Assembly (NCBI GenBank): GCA_035764005.1
Contig: DASTZZ010000027.1
Coordinates: forward strand, 1 to 64,000
Length of the DNA: 64,000 bases
Direction: 5' to 3'
From: Terriglobales bacterium
GTDB lineage: Bacteria; Acidobacteriota; Terriglobia; Terriglobales; Acidobacteriaceae
In this document: positions 1 to 8,985 of the stretch, in pieces
How positions within the stretch are numbered: the first letter of the stretch is position 1
Layout: the number at the start of each line of letters is the position of its first letter
The notes under the pieces: generated by a model
What the model saw: the letters and a program-made list of their open reading frames with translations, nothing else
What the model was told of the DNA's origin: nothing
The model's database searches: none
Position numbers and translations under genes: made by a program

Positions 1-701
1 GTCGCTCCTGTGCCGGAGAGCGCGATGGTGGTTGGAGAATTGACTGCGCTGCTGACAATCGAAGCTGTTCCGCTATAGCTTCCTGCGGAAGTGGGCGAGA
101 AGCTCACCTTTAATGATGTCGTACCGCCCGCGGCTAATGTATAGGGAGTCGATAGGCCGCTCACCGAGAATTCGGTTCCAGTGGCGCTTACCTGATTGAT
201 CGTCGCGCTCGTGTTTCCTTTGTTCGTCAACGTGATCGTCTGGGTTGCCGTCGTTCCAACGTTTGTGTTGCCAAAGTTTTCAGTGGCCGGATTCGCGGAG
301 AGTTGAGCTTCAGGAGATTGATTTCCCGTTCCGGAGAGCGCGATGTTCAGAGGTGAGTTTGTTGAATCGGAGGTGACACTCACGGTGCCGGAGTAGCTTG
401 TGGCTGTCTGAGGCGCGAATGTGATGCTGAGGGTTACTGTACCTCCTGCAGCAAGTGTGAATGGCGTTGTGATGCCGGTGGTCGTGAAAGCTGGGTTGCT
501 CACGCTGACCTGGCTGATGGTGGTGTTGGTGCTGCCGCTATTGGTCAGGGTCATGCCGATGGTGCTGCTCGACCCTGCGTTCACGGTGCCGAAAGCAATA
601 AGAGGGGTGATCTGGCCTCCCTGAGCCATTGCTGAATTTGTGCTGATTGATAAAAACGCAGAAGTAGCTACGAGAATTGCGGCAACACGCATTCGCGACA
701 T
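1..701 (-). CDS. Choice-of-anchor D domain secreted protein (3' end outside window)
   Basis: The reverse strand is open from an ATG at 701 to the window edge, about 233 residues with no stop, so the C-terminus is missing. The N-terminus is a signal peptide (MSRMR, a hydrophobic stretch, then an Ala-Met-Ala-Gln cleavage-like site near residue 28). It is followed by repeated beta-sandwich units with the signatures F-G-x-V-N-x-G, T-L-T-N-x-G and A-L-S-G-T-G, which mark ASPM-SPD-2-Hydin / choice-of-anchor D domains. At least two units are visible. Such proteins are exported in Acidobacteriota; their function is not known, and adhesion or matrix roles are inferred. The same domain is repeated five times in the next gene downstream of the intergenic region, also on the minus strand. 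Confidence 0.85.
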   Translation of the reverse strand, partial: MSRMRVAAILVATSAFLSISTNSAMAQGGQITPLIAFGTVNAGSSSTIGMTLTNSGSTNTTISQVSVSNPAFTTTGITTPFTLAAGGTVTLSITFAPQTATSYSGTVSVTSDSTNSPLNIALSGTGNQSPEAQLSANPATENFGNTNVGTTATQTITLTNKGNTSATINQVSATGTEFSVSGLSTPYTLAAGGTTSLKVSFSPTSAGSYSGTASIVSSAVNSPTTIALSGTGA

Positions 702-1285
702 GTCGTTGTATTTACCTGTCTTTGGAGTTGTCGGCCTGAGGTTTGGGACTACAAGCGAGCACGTGCAACGCCAAGCCGCTCGGCGAGTAATGTCTCTCTT
801 AATTACGTAATGCGATAAGCATAAGAAGCTCGGTGGTTTATTGGGAATACCAGGGGAGCGGTGTAATGAAGGAAATGGTGCTACAGCAGAGAATTTAGTG
901 GTCGGCTGGTGCGAGTACAGTGCTAACTCTATGCATTGATATGCTAATTCTCAGTTTTGTTCTATAATGGTCCGAGTGCTGGATGTTAGACACTCGCCAG
1001 AGTCTCTGAGGAACTTAGAGATCACTAGGATGTACGAGAGTTTCGGAATTGGAATTTTTCGCTGTTAATACGCTGTTATTCTCGCAAGATCCGAGCTGGA
1101 AATAGATAACTCGATGCCAACTGTGAGTTAGGAAGATGAGTAGGCTTATTCGCTGTTATTTCCCTGTTCCCGCGCAGAGAGTTGACGAAATCGCTGGATT
1201 CACGCGCATTCTGCCGAATTCGCCGAAACTTTTCGCTGTTAATTTCGCTGTTAGCAGCGAAAGCTAATATTCCTCTTCGCACCGC
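702..1285. other. Intergenic region without a supported gene
   Basis: This stretch of 584 bases holds the upstream region of the partial gene ending at 701 and the downstream region of the gene ending at 1286. A minus-strand frame at 1076-1282 (68 codons) is open, but its amino acids come from a repeated TAACAGCG motif (see the repeat entry) and it has no ribosome-binding site, so I do not call it a gene. An AT-richer part lies at about 800-1000. Confidence 0.6.
1055..1253. repeat. Cluster of TAACAGCG repeats
   Basis: The octamer CGCTGTTA (TAACAGCG on the minus strand) occurs at 1060-1067, 1071-1078, 1151-1158, 1234-1241 and 1246-1253, mostly preceded by TTT or ATT. The pairs at both ends are 11-12 bp apart (start to start). 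A related CCCTGTT lies between them at about 1162. The arrangement is seen directly. The role is unknown: it could be a dispersed acidobacterial intergenic repeat, a recombination relic or a set of protein-binding sites. Confidence 0.6.
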
Positions 1286-4279
1286 CTACTGCACCTTGAT
1301 CATGTACACGTCGGAGCAATCGTTGGCCACATGCATGTTCGCGGGACAGCCGTTGGGATGAGCCATATCGCTGGTGAAGATGACGTACTTGCCGTCGCGG
1401 CTGATAGCAGCATGAGGCTGTGCCCAATAGCTTTCCATGCTGCGCGAGCGCGCATGCGCGAGACGATAGACCTGTGAAGCATCTACTTTCTCCAGGATGA
1501 TCTCGTCCTCATAGAGCTGCCAGTTCGCCGTCGACGCGGTTTGGTAATTGCTGTCGGTGAAGAAGAACTCGGGACTGGGCGTTCGGGAATCGAAGAACGA
1601 AATCGCGAACCATGGTTGAGATGCACTGCCGCGATAACTGATGTGCCAGTATGGCTGATTGTCTAGCAGGCAGATGGCTGACTTGATGTTGTTCAACTGT
1701 CGGACGTCTAATCCCCATCCGCTGGCGCATGGACTCGTGGCGCTGGAAAGAACCGTCGAGTTCACAACACTGGCGTAGATTGGATTGCCGTTCAGATCAG
1801 AGCCGGTGTCATAGTGGTTGGTATTGACGTCTTGCATGTGGACTAAGGTGCTGCCGGTCCAGAGTCTGACTCCCTGCTCAGCTCCCGTTCCTTCGTTCGT
1901 GAATTGAATCGTCAAACGATTGTCCGGAGTAAGTTGCAGCTTGTGCAAACATCCGGGTTGTCCTGCTCCGGCGACGGTGCCAGTGCAACTCGTTGTGTAA
2001 ACCGAGGTCTTCGCTTTCTGGCTGAAGGACCACACGAAGATGTCCATGGTGCTGTTGCTGTTCTGTCCGATGAGCGCCATGTGATCGCCGTCCTGCGAGA
2101 GGTCGGCCATATCCATCGACGTGACCGCGCTGTACTCGGTGAAGGTATGAAGATTGGTCGAAGTGAGCGAAGTACCGCTGATGGTTCCGCTGAACACGCT
2201 ATTATTCAGCGCGTAGTAGAAGACATTTCCGTTGGTAGCGTCCCACACCGGATGTCCACTGAAGTTCGGCATTTTGCTGGTGGCGATCACAACGTTGCCG
2301 CTGGTGCCGCGAATGCTCCAGTTTCCATCCGTCGCTACGACAAACAGCATGTTGTCGGCAGCATTGAGTGCGGTCAGCGTCGAGTAAAAGTTCATCAAGC
2401 CGGGATGCGTTCCGTCACCGAGAGTTTCTGCGCTGCCATTGGTCACTCGCTGCACAGTACAGCCGAATACAGGATCGACGTAGCTCTGTCCGGCGGCTGG
2501 CGGTGTAAAGGTGTCATAGTTTGGCGGCAGGTGAACTAATCCATCATTCAACTTGCCGCAGATCGGTCCTGAGCTGGCGGTCGTGCCCGCGCCCGAGAGA
2601 GAGACTGTGGTCGGCGAGTTGGCCGCATTGCTCACAAACGAAACCTGCCCGGTGACGCTGCCCGTTGCTGCCGGCGCAAATTGCGCGGTGTAGTTCACGC
2701 TTTGTCCTGCAGCGAGTGTGAGCGGCACCGTGATGCCGGTTCCGCTGAAGCCGCTGCCGGACGGCGTGATTTGGGAGATCGTCACATTCGCATTACCTGT
2801 GTTGGTCACCGCGATCGATTGCGTCGCTGTGCTGCCGATATTTACGTTTCCAAAATTAATGCTGATCGGATTCGCAGTGAGCTGCAGAACCGTCGCAGCG
2901 GCGCCCGTTCCGGATAGAGAAACGACTGTCGGGCTATTCGACGCGTTGCTGGTAAAGGTGACCTGTCCGGAGGCGCTGCCCGTAGCGGTCGGAGCAAATT
3001 GGGCGGTGTAAGTTGCGTTTTGTCCTGGCGTAAGCGTGAGCGGAGCGGTAATACCACTCCCGCTGAATTCGCCTCCTGTAACGGTAATTTGAGAGATCGA
3101 TACGTTTGCGTTGCCGCTATTCGTGAGCACAACGGTTTGCGAACTGCTGTTTCCTACAGTGACACTGCCAAATGCCAGACTACTCTGGCTCACTGACAGC
3201 TGAAGCACTGTCGCAGTTGCGCCTGTACCAGATAGGGAAACGCCAGGATTGGTCGGCGAGTTGCTGGCGAACGAGATCTGTCCGGAGGCGCTGCCCGTTG
3301 CGGCGGGAGCAAACTGGACTGAGTAGTTGGCTGTCTGCCCGGGCGTCAACGTCAGCGGCAGCGTAATTCCAGTTCCGCTGAAACCTGCTCCCGAGGTAGA
3401 TATCTGCGTGATCGTGAGATTGGCATTACCGGTATTGCTGATCGTGACTGCTTTCGTGCTGGAACTTCCCATCGTCACGCTGCCGAAGCTGAGACTCGTA
3501 GGACTCACGCTTAATTGAGGCGTCGGCGCCGCCACACCCGCGCCGCTCAGCGGCATGCTGGCCGGGGAATTCGGCGCGTTGCTTACCAGCGACACATTAC
3601 CGGCTACGCTGCCTGTCGCTGAAGGGGCAAAACTCACTGAAAACGATGTACTCGCTCCCGCCGCAAGAGTGGTTGGCAGTGAAAGTCCGCTGACGCTATA
3701 ACCTGCGCCAGTCGCACTAATCTGCGAAATTGTCAGGCTCGCACTTCCGGTGTTGGTAATCGCAACTGATTTGCTAGACGAACTGCCGACGGTCACGTTT
3801 CCGAAGCTCACAGACGCTGGATTAAGCGAAAGCACCGGCGCGGGCTGAGCAGATGCGACGGTCGTCAAAACCACCGATGTCGGAGAGTTTGCGGCATTGC
3901 TGACGATGCTCAGGGTGCCCGAACTCGTGCCGGTGCTCTGGGGATTCGCCGTGACCGTAAGAGTCGTGTTCGCACCGGCCGCAATGGTCACCGGAAGCGA
4001 AATGCTGGAAAGGCTAAAAGCGGCCCCGCTCACGTTGATCTGGCTGATAGTCACGCTTGCAGTACCGCTTGCGGTCAACGTCAAAGACTTGCTGGATGGG
4101 GTTCCTAGAACAGTATTGCCGAAATCGAGCGTGCTGCTGCCCGCTGTCAATTGACTGCTGCCGGAGCCGCTGCTGCCAGAAGGGTAGGCGCCAGTAGTTC
4201 CACAACCTGTTATGGCTATGATCGAGAACGAAGCAGCGAGAAGAACGAGCGGGCGTACCAGGCGCGAATAACCCGACAT
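1286..4279 (-). CDS. Lipoprotein with five choice-of-anchor D repeats and a C-terminal propeller-like domain
   Basis: The product has 997 residues. Residues 1-26 are a lipoprotein signal ending in the lipobox I-T-G-C (Cys26), so export and lipid anchoring are expected. Residues about 45-570 contain five ASPM-SPD-2-Hydin / choice-of-anchor D units of about 105 residues, each with F-G-x-V-x-x-G, T-N-x-G-x-A-x-x-x-I-S and A-P-x-x-T-G-S signatures. Residues about 571-997 form a separate domain beginning with C-G-K-L-N-D-G-L. It contains recurring D-L-S-Q-D-G-D-H and A-I-S-R-D-G-K-Y motifs typical of TolB/WD-like beta-propeller blades. This C-terminal domain is closely similar to the whole mature product of the divergent neighbour at 4569-5957, so a duplication followed by domain fusion is inferred. 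The divergent promoters lie in 4280-4568. The substrate or ligand is unknown. Confidence 0.85.
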   Translation of the reverse strand: MSGYSRLVRPLVLLAASFSIIAITGCGTTGAYPSGSSGSGSSQLTAGSSTLDFGNTVLGTPSSKSLTLTASGTASVTISQINVSGAAFSLSSISLPVTIAAGANTTLTVTANPQSTGTSSGTLSIVSNAANSPTSVVLTTVASAQPAPVLSLNPASVSFGNVTVGSSSSKSVAITNTGSASLTISQISATGAGYSVSGLSLPTTLAAGASTSFSVSFAPSATGSVAGNVSLVSNAPNSPASMPLSGAGVAAPTPQLSVSPTSLSFGSVTMGSSSTKAVTISNTGNANLTITQISTSGAGFSGTGITLPLTLTPGQTANYSVQFAPAATGSASGQISFASNSPTNPGVSLSGTGATATVLQLSVSQSSLAFGSVTVGNSSSQTVVLTNSGNANVSISQITVTGGEFSGSGITAPLTLTPGQNATYTAQFAPTATGSASGQVTFTSNASNSPTVVSLSGTGAAATVLQLTANPISINFGNVNIGSTATQSIAVTNTGNANVTISQITPSGSGFSGTGITVPLTLAAGQSVNYTAQFAPAATGSVTGQVSFVSNAANSPTTVSLSGAGTTASSGPICGKLNDGLVHLPPNYDTFTPPAAGQSYVDPVFGCTVQRVTNGSAETLGDGTHPGLMNFYSTLTALNAADNMLFVVATDGNWSIRGTSGNVVIATSKMPNFSGHPVWDATNGNVFYYALNNSVFSGTISGTSLTSTNLHTFTEYSAVTSMDMADLSQDGDHMALIGQNSNSTMDIFVWSFSQKAKTSVYTTSCTGTVAGAGQPGCLHKLQLTPDNRLTIQFTNEGTGAEQGVRLWTGSTLVHMQDVNTNHYDTGSDLNGNPIYASVVNSTVLSSATSPCASGWGLDVRQLNNIKSAICLLDNQPYWHISYRGSASQPWFAISFFDSRTPSPEFFFTDSNYQTASTANWQLYEDEIILEKVDASQVYRLAHARSRSMESYWAQPHAAISRDGKYVIFTSDMAHPNGCPANMHVANDCSDVYMIKVQ

Positions 4280-4568
4280 CTGGCCTCCTAGCGAACTGCG
4301 TGCTACCCCAAGTCGCGCCGAACAGGGATTCAGTCAGGGTAAGAACTGATCACTGGCACGAACTGTAAAGGTGGAGGCCGAGGGTCAGTAGATTACGACT
4401 GGACTAGTCGCGCGGTAACGGGTTGCATGTGCTTGCGATTCCGTCCGTTGCTGCAGTCACACTTTTTGACAGTCGCACGCGGATGAGACTTTCGTAACCC
4501 AGGCCCTGTACGGAACTGGGCAACCTCATGTCTTTAACAAAATTGCTAAACCAATGTTAGGAGGCATC

Positions 4569-5957
4569 ATGCGATATCGATTCCTCTATTCAGCACTTCT
4601 TCTGTTTGGTTTCGCGGCTCTTCCGGCTAGTGCCCAGAGTGCGATCCTTTGCGGAAAGCTGAACGATGGACTTGTGTACCTAGCTCCAAATTGGGACTCG
4701 TTCAGCCCTCCTGGAACGGGCCAAAGTTACGTTGATCCAGTTTTCGGATGTCCGGTAAAGCGGTTAACGAACAGCGCCACTGACGAGACGGCCTGGGATG
4801 GGAAATATCTAGGCTTCATGCACTACTACTCCACATTCACGCCGATAAATGCGACCGACACGATGGTGTTCATCATTTCCAGCGATGGAATGTGGAGGAT
4901 TAAAGATCTGAACGGAAACGTTGTTGTTCCCACAGCAAATACGCCAATTTTTGGCGGACATCCGGTGTGGGATGCGACAAACGCAAATGTTTTCTACTAC
5001 GCCTCATACAACACTCTCTTCAGTGGCACGGTTTCCGGGAATAAGATTCAAAGCACTCCTCTGCACACATTCAGCGAATACAGCGGTATCGTTTCGCCGG
5101 ATTCAGCGGATCTGTCTCAGGACGGCGATCACCTCGCGCTAGTTGGGCAAAACGCCGATAACACGATGGATGTCTTCGTGTGGTCTCTCAGTCAACAGGC
5201 CAAAACGTCGGTGTACAGAACGAGTTGCACGATCAATGGAAGCGTGGCCAGCGCTGCTCAACCAGGCTGCCTGCACAAGCTGCAGCTAACAGCAGACAAT
5301 CAGCTGACGATGGAGTTCACGTATAACGGCACCGCTTCAGAAGACGGGATTCGACTGTGGACCGGCAGTTCGCTGATCCATCTGCAAGACAACACTGATC
5401 ACTACGACACCGGATTCGACATGAACGGTAACTCAATTTTCATTGCGATGAACAACTGGGTTACTTTATCGAATCTCCTGAATCCTTGCCCGACTGGATG
5501 GGGAATGGATGTGAGACCGTTTCAGGACATCATTGCCGGACAGGCAACCGGTCCGGGAACGATATGTTTACTCGATCGCCCACAATATTGGCACGTGAGT
5601 TATCGTGGATCCGCAACTCAGCCTTGGGCGGCAATTTCTTTCTTCGATGCGCGACCACAAGGACCAGAGTTTTATACCAGTGATCCTAATTACCAAGTTC
5701 CACCAACAGCCAGTAGATGGGAACTGTATGAGGACGAGATCATGCTGGCTAAGATCGACGGCAGTGCCGTGTATCGCCTGGCACATGCTCGTTCCCGCAG
5801 CAGCGCAGGTTACTGGCCTGAACCACGCGCGGCAATCAGCCGCGACGGTAAATACATAGTATTCACCAGCAACATGGCATATCCAAACGGCTGCCCAACT
5901 AACATGCATGTGCCCGGGCAGTGCACCGATGTGTATCTGATCCAAGTTCAGCCATAA
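4569..5957 (+). CDS. Secreted propeller-like protein, paralogue of the neighbouring lipoprotein C-terminus
   Basis: The start is set by a perfect AGGAGG at 4558-4563, five bases before the ATG at 4569. An upstream in-frame ATG at 4554 overlaps that ribosome-binding site and is rejected. The product has 462 residues: a cleavable signal peptide (MRYRF, hydrophobic core, A-S-A-Q at about residue 23), then one domain starting with C-G-K-L-N-D-G-L and ending with a Cys-containing segment C-T-D-V-Y-L-I-Q. Motifs D-L-S-Q-D-G-D-H-L, A-I-S-R-D-G-K-Y-I and G-H-P-V-W-D-A-T-N suggest beta-propeller blades. Four or more conserved cysteines match the divergent paralogue and probably form disulphides outside the cytoplasm. 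The biochemical function is not recognised. Confidence 0.85.
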   Translation: MRYRFLYSALLLFGFAALPASAQSAILCGKLNDGLVYLAPNWDSFSPPGTGQSYVDPVFGCPVKRLTNSATDETAWDGKYLGFMHYYSTFTPINATDTMVFIISSDGMWRIKDLNGNVVVPTANTPIFGGHPVWDATNANVFYYASYNTLFSGTVSGNKIQSTPLHTFSEYSGIVSPDSADLSQDGDHLALVGQNADNTMDVFVWSLSQQAKTSVYRTSCTINGSVASAAQPGCLHKLQLTADNQLTMEFTYNGTASEDGIRLWTGSSLIHLQDNTDHYDTGFDMNGNSIFIAMNNWVTLSNLLNPCPTGWGMDVRPFQDIIAGQATGPGTICLLDRPQYWHVSYRGSATQPWAAISFFDARPQGPEFYTSDPNYQVPPTASRWELYEDEIMLAKIDGSAVYRLAHARSRSSAGYWPEPRAAISRDGKYIVFTSNMAYPNGCPTNMHVPGQCTDVYLIQVQP

Positions 5958-6031
5958 CCGACAGCGCTCTGGTCCTGTCGTCCTCTAGAAATTAAGACTC
6001 AAATTTCAACACTCAACGGAGGCTCGTCCCT

Positions 6032-7393
6032 ATGCCTACGACAATTCATTGCTCTGATTTGCAGGAGCAGACTTTCATCGAAAAAATCAGAACGCGCCAG
6101 GCTCGTGTTGGGATTATCGGACTCGGGTACGTAGGACTGCCGCTCGCTCTGCTGTTCAGCGAAGAGAAGTTCCGCGTCACCGGCTTCGATATCGACCAAA
6201 AAAAAGTCGAGATCCTTGAAAGCGGCGGTTCATACATCTACCGCATTCCGAGAGAAGAGCTCGCAACGGCCAGGTCTTCCGGTTTTTGTGCGACGACAGA
6301 TTTTGCCCAGCTTTCCCGCATGGACGCGATCATCATTTGCGTCCCCACTCCGCTCAACGAACATCATGAACCCGATCTCAGCTACATCGAGAGCACGGCA
6401 CATGCGATCGCCCCGAATCTGCGTGCAGGGCAGTTGATCGTCCTCGAAAGCACAACCTATCCCGGAACAACCGAGGAGGTTCTTGTGCCCATTCTCGAGC
6501 GAGAAAACAAATGTCAGTTGAAGGCTGCTCGCGTGGGCGCCGCGGATCGTGACGTCTTCTTCGTCAGCTTCTCGCCGGAGCGTGAGGACCCGGGAAATAC
6601 TGAGGTTGCTCGTAGAGATATCCCGAAAGTAATTGGCGGAGTTGATGCCTACGCTACGGAATATGCCGGGGCTCTCTACAACACGGTCTTTCGCCGAGTA
6701 GTTCCTGTATCTTCTCCCGCCGCCGCAGAGATGACAAAGCTGCTCGAGAACATCTACCGTTGCGTGAACATCGCGCTGGTCAATGAGCTGAAGCTGCTGT
6801 GTCTACGGATGGGCATCGACATCTTTGAGGTGATTCGCGCAGCCGCGACCAAGCCGTTCGGATTCCAACCCTTCTACCCAGGCCCCGGATTGGGTGGACA
6901 CTGTATTCCCATCGACCCGTTTTATCTTTCGTGGAAAGCGAAGGAATTCGATTTCAGGACGAAGTTCATCGAATTGGCCGGTGAAGTGAATTTGCACATG
7001 CCGTACCACGTGGTGGCAAGCGTGGCGGAGGCGCTGAATAAGCGCAAGCAAACGCTGAACGGATCCAAAGTCCTGGTGCTCGGCGTCGCTTTCAAGAAAG
7101 ACATCGATGATCTGCGTGAATCACCTTCACTCACGATTATCGAGCTGTTGCAAAAAGAGGGCGCCATCGTCGCTTACAACGATCCTTTCTTTCCTTTTGT
7201 GGGGCGCGGGAGAAAATACGATCTGCAGATGCAAAGTACGCCGCTGACACAGATAGAAGAATTTGATTGCGTGCTCATCGCCACAGACCACTCAAACTAT
7301 GACTACCGGGACATCGTCCAACGAGCTAAGTTGGTGATAGACACGCGCAACGCGACGCACGGGATTGCAGCGGAGAATATCGTCATCTGTTAA
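6032..7393 (+). CDS. wbpA: Nucleotide sugar dehydrogenase, UDP-N-acetylglucosamine 6-dehydrogenase type
   Basis: The 453-residue protein has the family's usual length and the three domains of the UDP-glucose/UDP-ManNAc/UDP-GlcNAc dehydrogenase family. There is an N-terminal Rossmann fold with G-L-G-Y-V-G at about residues 31-36. The central dimerisation helix region contains E-N-I-Y-R-C-V-N-I-A. The catalytic cysteine lies in G-G-H-C-I-P-I-D-P (Cys291). The C-terminal UDP-binding domain contains G-V-A-F-K-K-D-I-D-D-L-R-E-S-P. It oxidises the C6 hydroxyl of a UDP-sugar to the carboxylate with two NAD+ for polysaccharide synthesis. The sequence resembles the WbpA/TviB branch more than UDP-glucose dehydrogenase, but the exact substrate is not proven. 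It stands alone, without glycosyltransferases nearby, and is followed by a clear intrinsic terminator. Confidence 0.9.
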   Translation: MPTTIHCSDLQEQTFIEKIRTRQARVGIIGLGYVGLPLALLFSEEKFRVTGFDIDQKKVEILESGGSYIYRIPREELATARSSGFCATTDFAQLSRMDAIIICVPTPLNEHHEPDLSYIESTAHAIAPNLRAGQLIVLESTTYPGTTEEVLVPILERENKCQLKAARVGAADRDVFFVSFSPEREDPGNTEVARRDIPKVIGGVDAYATEYAGALYNTVFRRVVPVSSPAAAEMTKLLENIYRCVNIALVNELKLLCLRMGIDIFEVIRAAATKPFGFQPFYPGPGLGGHCIPIDPFYLSWKAKEFDFRTKFIELAGEVNLHMPYHVVASVAEALNKRKQTLNGSKVLVLGVAFKKDIDDLRESPSLTIIELLQKEGAIVAYNDPFFPFVGRGRKYDLQMQSTPLTQIEEFDCVLIATDHSNYDYRDIVQRAKLVIDTRNATHGIAAENIVIC

Positions 7394-7421
7394 TGCTGCA
7401 CCCTGCTAATACGAAAACATA

Positions 7422-7450
7422 AAAGCCAGCCTTCAAGGGCTGGCTTTTTT
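7422..7450 (+). terminator. Intrinsic terminator after the nucleotide-sugar dehydrogenase gene
   Basis: An eight-base-pair GC-rich stem (AGCCAGCC at 7424-7431 with GGCTGGCT at 7438-7445) closes a six-base loop and runs into TTTTTT at 7445-7450. It lies 29 bases after the stop codon. The A-run before the stem means it could also act on the convergent S8 peptidase transcript. Confidence 0.85.
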
Positions 7451-7466
7451 ATTGGCGACCGCAACT

Positions 7467-8921
7467 TCACTGAACAGTAGCCTGGCAAGACAGAGAAGAA
7501 CAAGAGATTGCGACGTTCACACTTAGAAAATTCTGCCACGCTTGTAGTGCCTGATAAGTGTCCAGAACGCCGAAGCCATATTGTGTCTGCGGAATCGGTT
7601 GCGCATGAGAGAGGGCCTGGGCTGCGGTTGCTTGGTTCAGCAGGCCAGCATTTGTCGAATCCAAGCTCGCCATCAGAGCTACGGTTCCAGAGACGAAAGG
7701 CGCGCTAAACGAAGTACCCCATCCCACTGCGTAGGTTCCGTAAGGGTAGGTAGTAAGTACCGCCTCTCCGGGCGCTGAAATCCAGACCGGAGGAGTGCCA
7801 TAGTTCGAGAACCAGGATGGAGTATTGTTGTTCGAGGTCGAGGCCACATCAATCACATTCGGCAAACCCGAGGGATAAACGATCGTTATCGATGCATCGT
7901 TCCCGGCCGAGGCCACACAGATCACGCTTTTACTAGTGGCATAAGTAATGGCGGTCGCGAGCTCGACGGACGGGGTAGTGAACTCAAAACTCATGTTAAT
8001 TACTTTTGCATTGTGATTTACCGCATAGTAAATCGCGCGCAAAACATCAGATACATAACCTGTACCGTCAGCATTGAACGATTTCAACGGCATCAGCGAT
8101 GCATTTGGGGCCACAAGGTGAACGATGCCGGCAGTCATGGTTCCATGTCCAAATGCGGAATACTGCGACCCGTCGATGACTCCAGCAGTTGATTGGTTCA
8201 CGACACCTGAGGAGCCGCTCGTCCCAACAGTTTGTCCTGAGCCGTCTATGACACCCGCCGTGGATTGAGTGACATCGCCCATCTCCGATCCACCCTGCAT
8301 GTTGCGGGTGAAGTCGTAACCACCCACAAGATGCGGAGCAAGAATGGAATTATTCGGATCGACGCCCGTGTCGATCAACGCAACTATTGTCCCCCCGCCA
8401 GCAACGTTGAATGAAGACTGCGTGGACGAGGTGCGAACGATTTGGTTGGGCGTTTGAACCACATAGCCTTCCCATACAGTGGCGCCGTAGTAAGAGATTG
8501 GGACCTGATCGTATGCGTACCAAGGCATCGTGTCCGTCGGGGGTGGGGGTGTATTCCCAGTCAGGTCTGGTTCGGCATCAGCTATTCCAAACGATGCCAG
8601 TAATCGCGTCAGGAATGCCTGAGCGTTGAGCAGTCCTGAGGTCTGAATTACGAAGAGTTGCCCGTTGGGGTCGCCGATGGCTTGGACAACCTGGCATCCA
8701 AGAAGGAAACAGGTGAGCTTCAGCGCAGGCAATCCCAGCGTGTCGCGGACGATAAAGCGTGCGGGAGAAGAGACATTACCGCCCAACTGCGCGTCCAACG
8801 CGATGGACGGCATCGGTCTTCCCGCAGACGGCTGAGGTGTTAGCACCACAAAGCACAACGAAAATGCGCAAACAGCAACTTTCGCCCAGCAGGGACACCA
8901 ATTTCGATCTGTCGCTTTCAT
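7467..8921 (-). CDS. Secreted subtilisin-family (S8) serine peptidase
   Basis: The start at 8921 is chosen because GGGAG lies eight bases upstream and a signal peptide follows at once (MKATDRNW, then a hydrophobic core to about residue 32); a longer frame to 8978 exists. The product has 484 residues. The S8 triad is complete: Asp184 in A-L-I-D-T-G-V-D, His259 in F-G-H-G-T-M-T-A-G, and Ser404 in G-T-S-F-S-A-P, with the oxyanion Asn in V-A-S-A-G-N-D. Between Asp and His is an unusual insert with the decapeptide Q-S-T-A-G-V-I-D-G-S present twice. The region before the catalytic domain may act as a propeptide. It lies 64 bases downstream of the gene at 8986-9501 and is probably co-transcribed with it. 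Its substrate is unknown. Confidence 0.9.
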   Translation of the reverse strand: MKATDRNWCPCWAKVAVCAFSLCFVVLTPQPSAGRPMPSIALDAQLGGNVSSPARFIVRDTLGLPALKLTCFLLGCQVVQAIGDPNGQLFVIQTSGLLNAQAFLTRLLASFGIADAEPDLTGNTPPPPTDTMPWYAYDQVPISYYGATVWEGYVVQTPNQIVRTSSTQSSFNVAGGGTIVALIDTGVDPNNSILAPHLVGGYDFTRNMQGGSEMGDVTQSTAGVIDGSGQTVGTSGSSGVVNQSTAGVIDGSQYSAFGHGTMTAGIVHLVAPNASLMPLKSFNADGTGYVSDVLRAIYYAVNHNAKVINMSFEFTTPSVELATAITYATSKSVICVASAGNDASITIVYPSGLPNVIDVASTSNNNTPSWFSNYGTPPVWISAPGEAVLTTYPYGTYAVGWGTSFSAPFVSGTVALMASLDSTNAGLLNQATAAQALSHAQPIPQTQYGFGVLDTYQALQAWQNFLSVNVAISCSSLSCQATVQ

Positions 8922-8985
8922 ATCATCTCCCATGGGGAACAGGGCGATTTGAGTTGCAAGCAATCTGGCTCGAGGCATTCAGAAG

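Noticed and set aside
2600-4150. Regularly spaced similar segments of about 310 bp that could suggest a repeat array or CRISPR
   Set aside because: They are the codons of five choice-of-anchor D domains within one open frame; unit length and divergence do not fit CRISPR.
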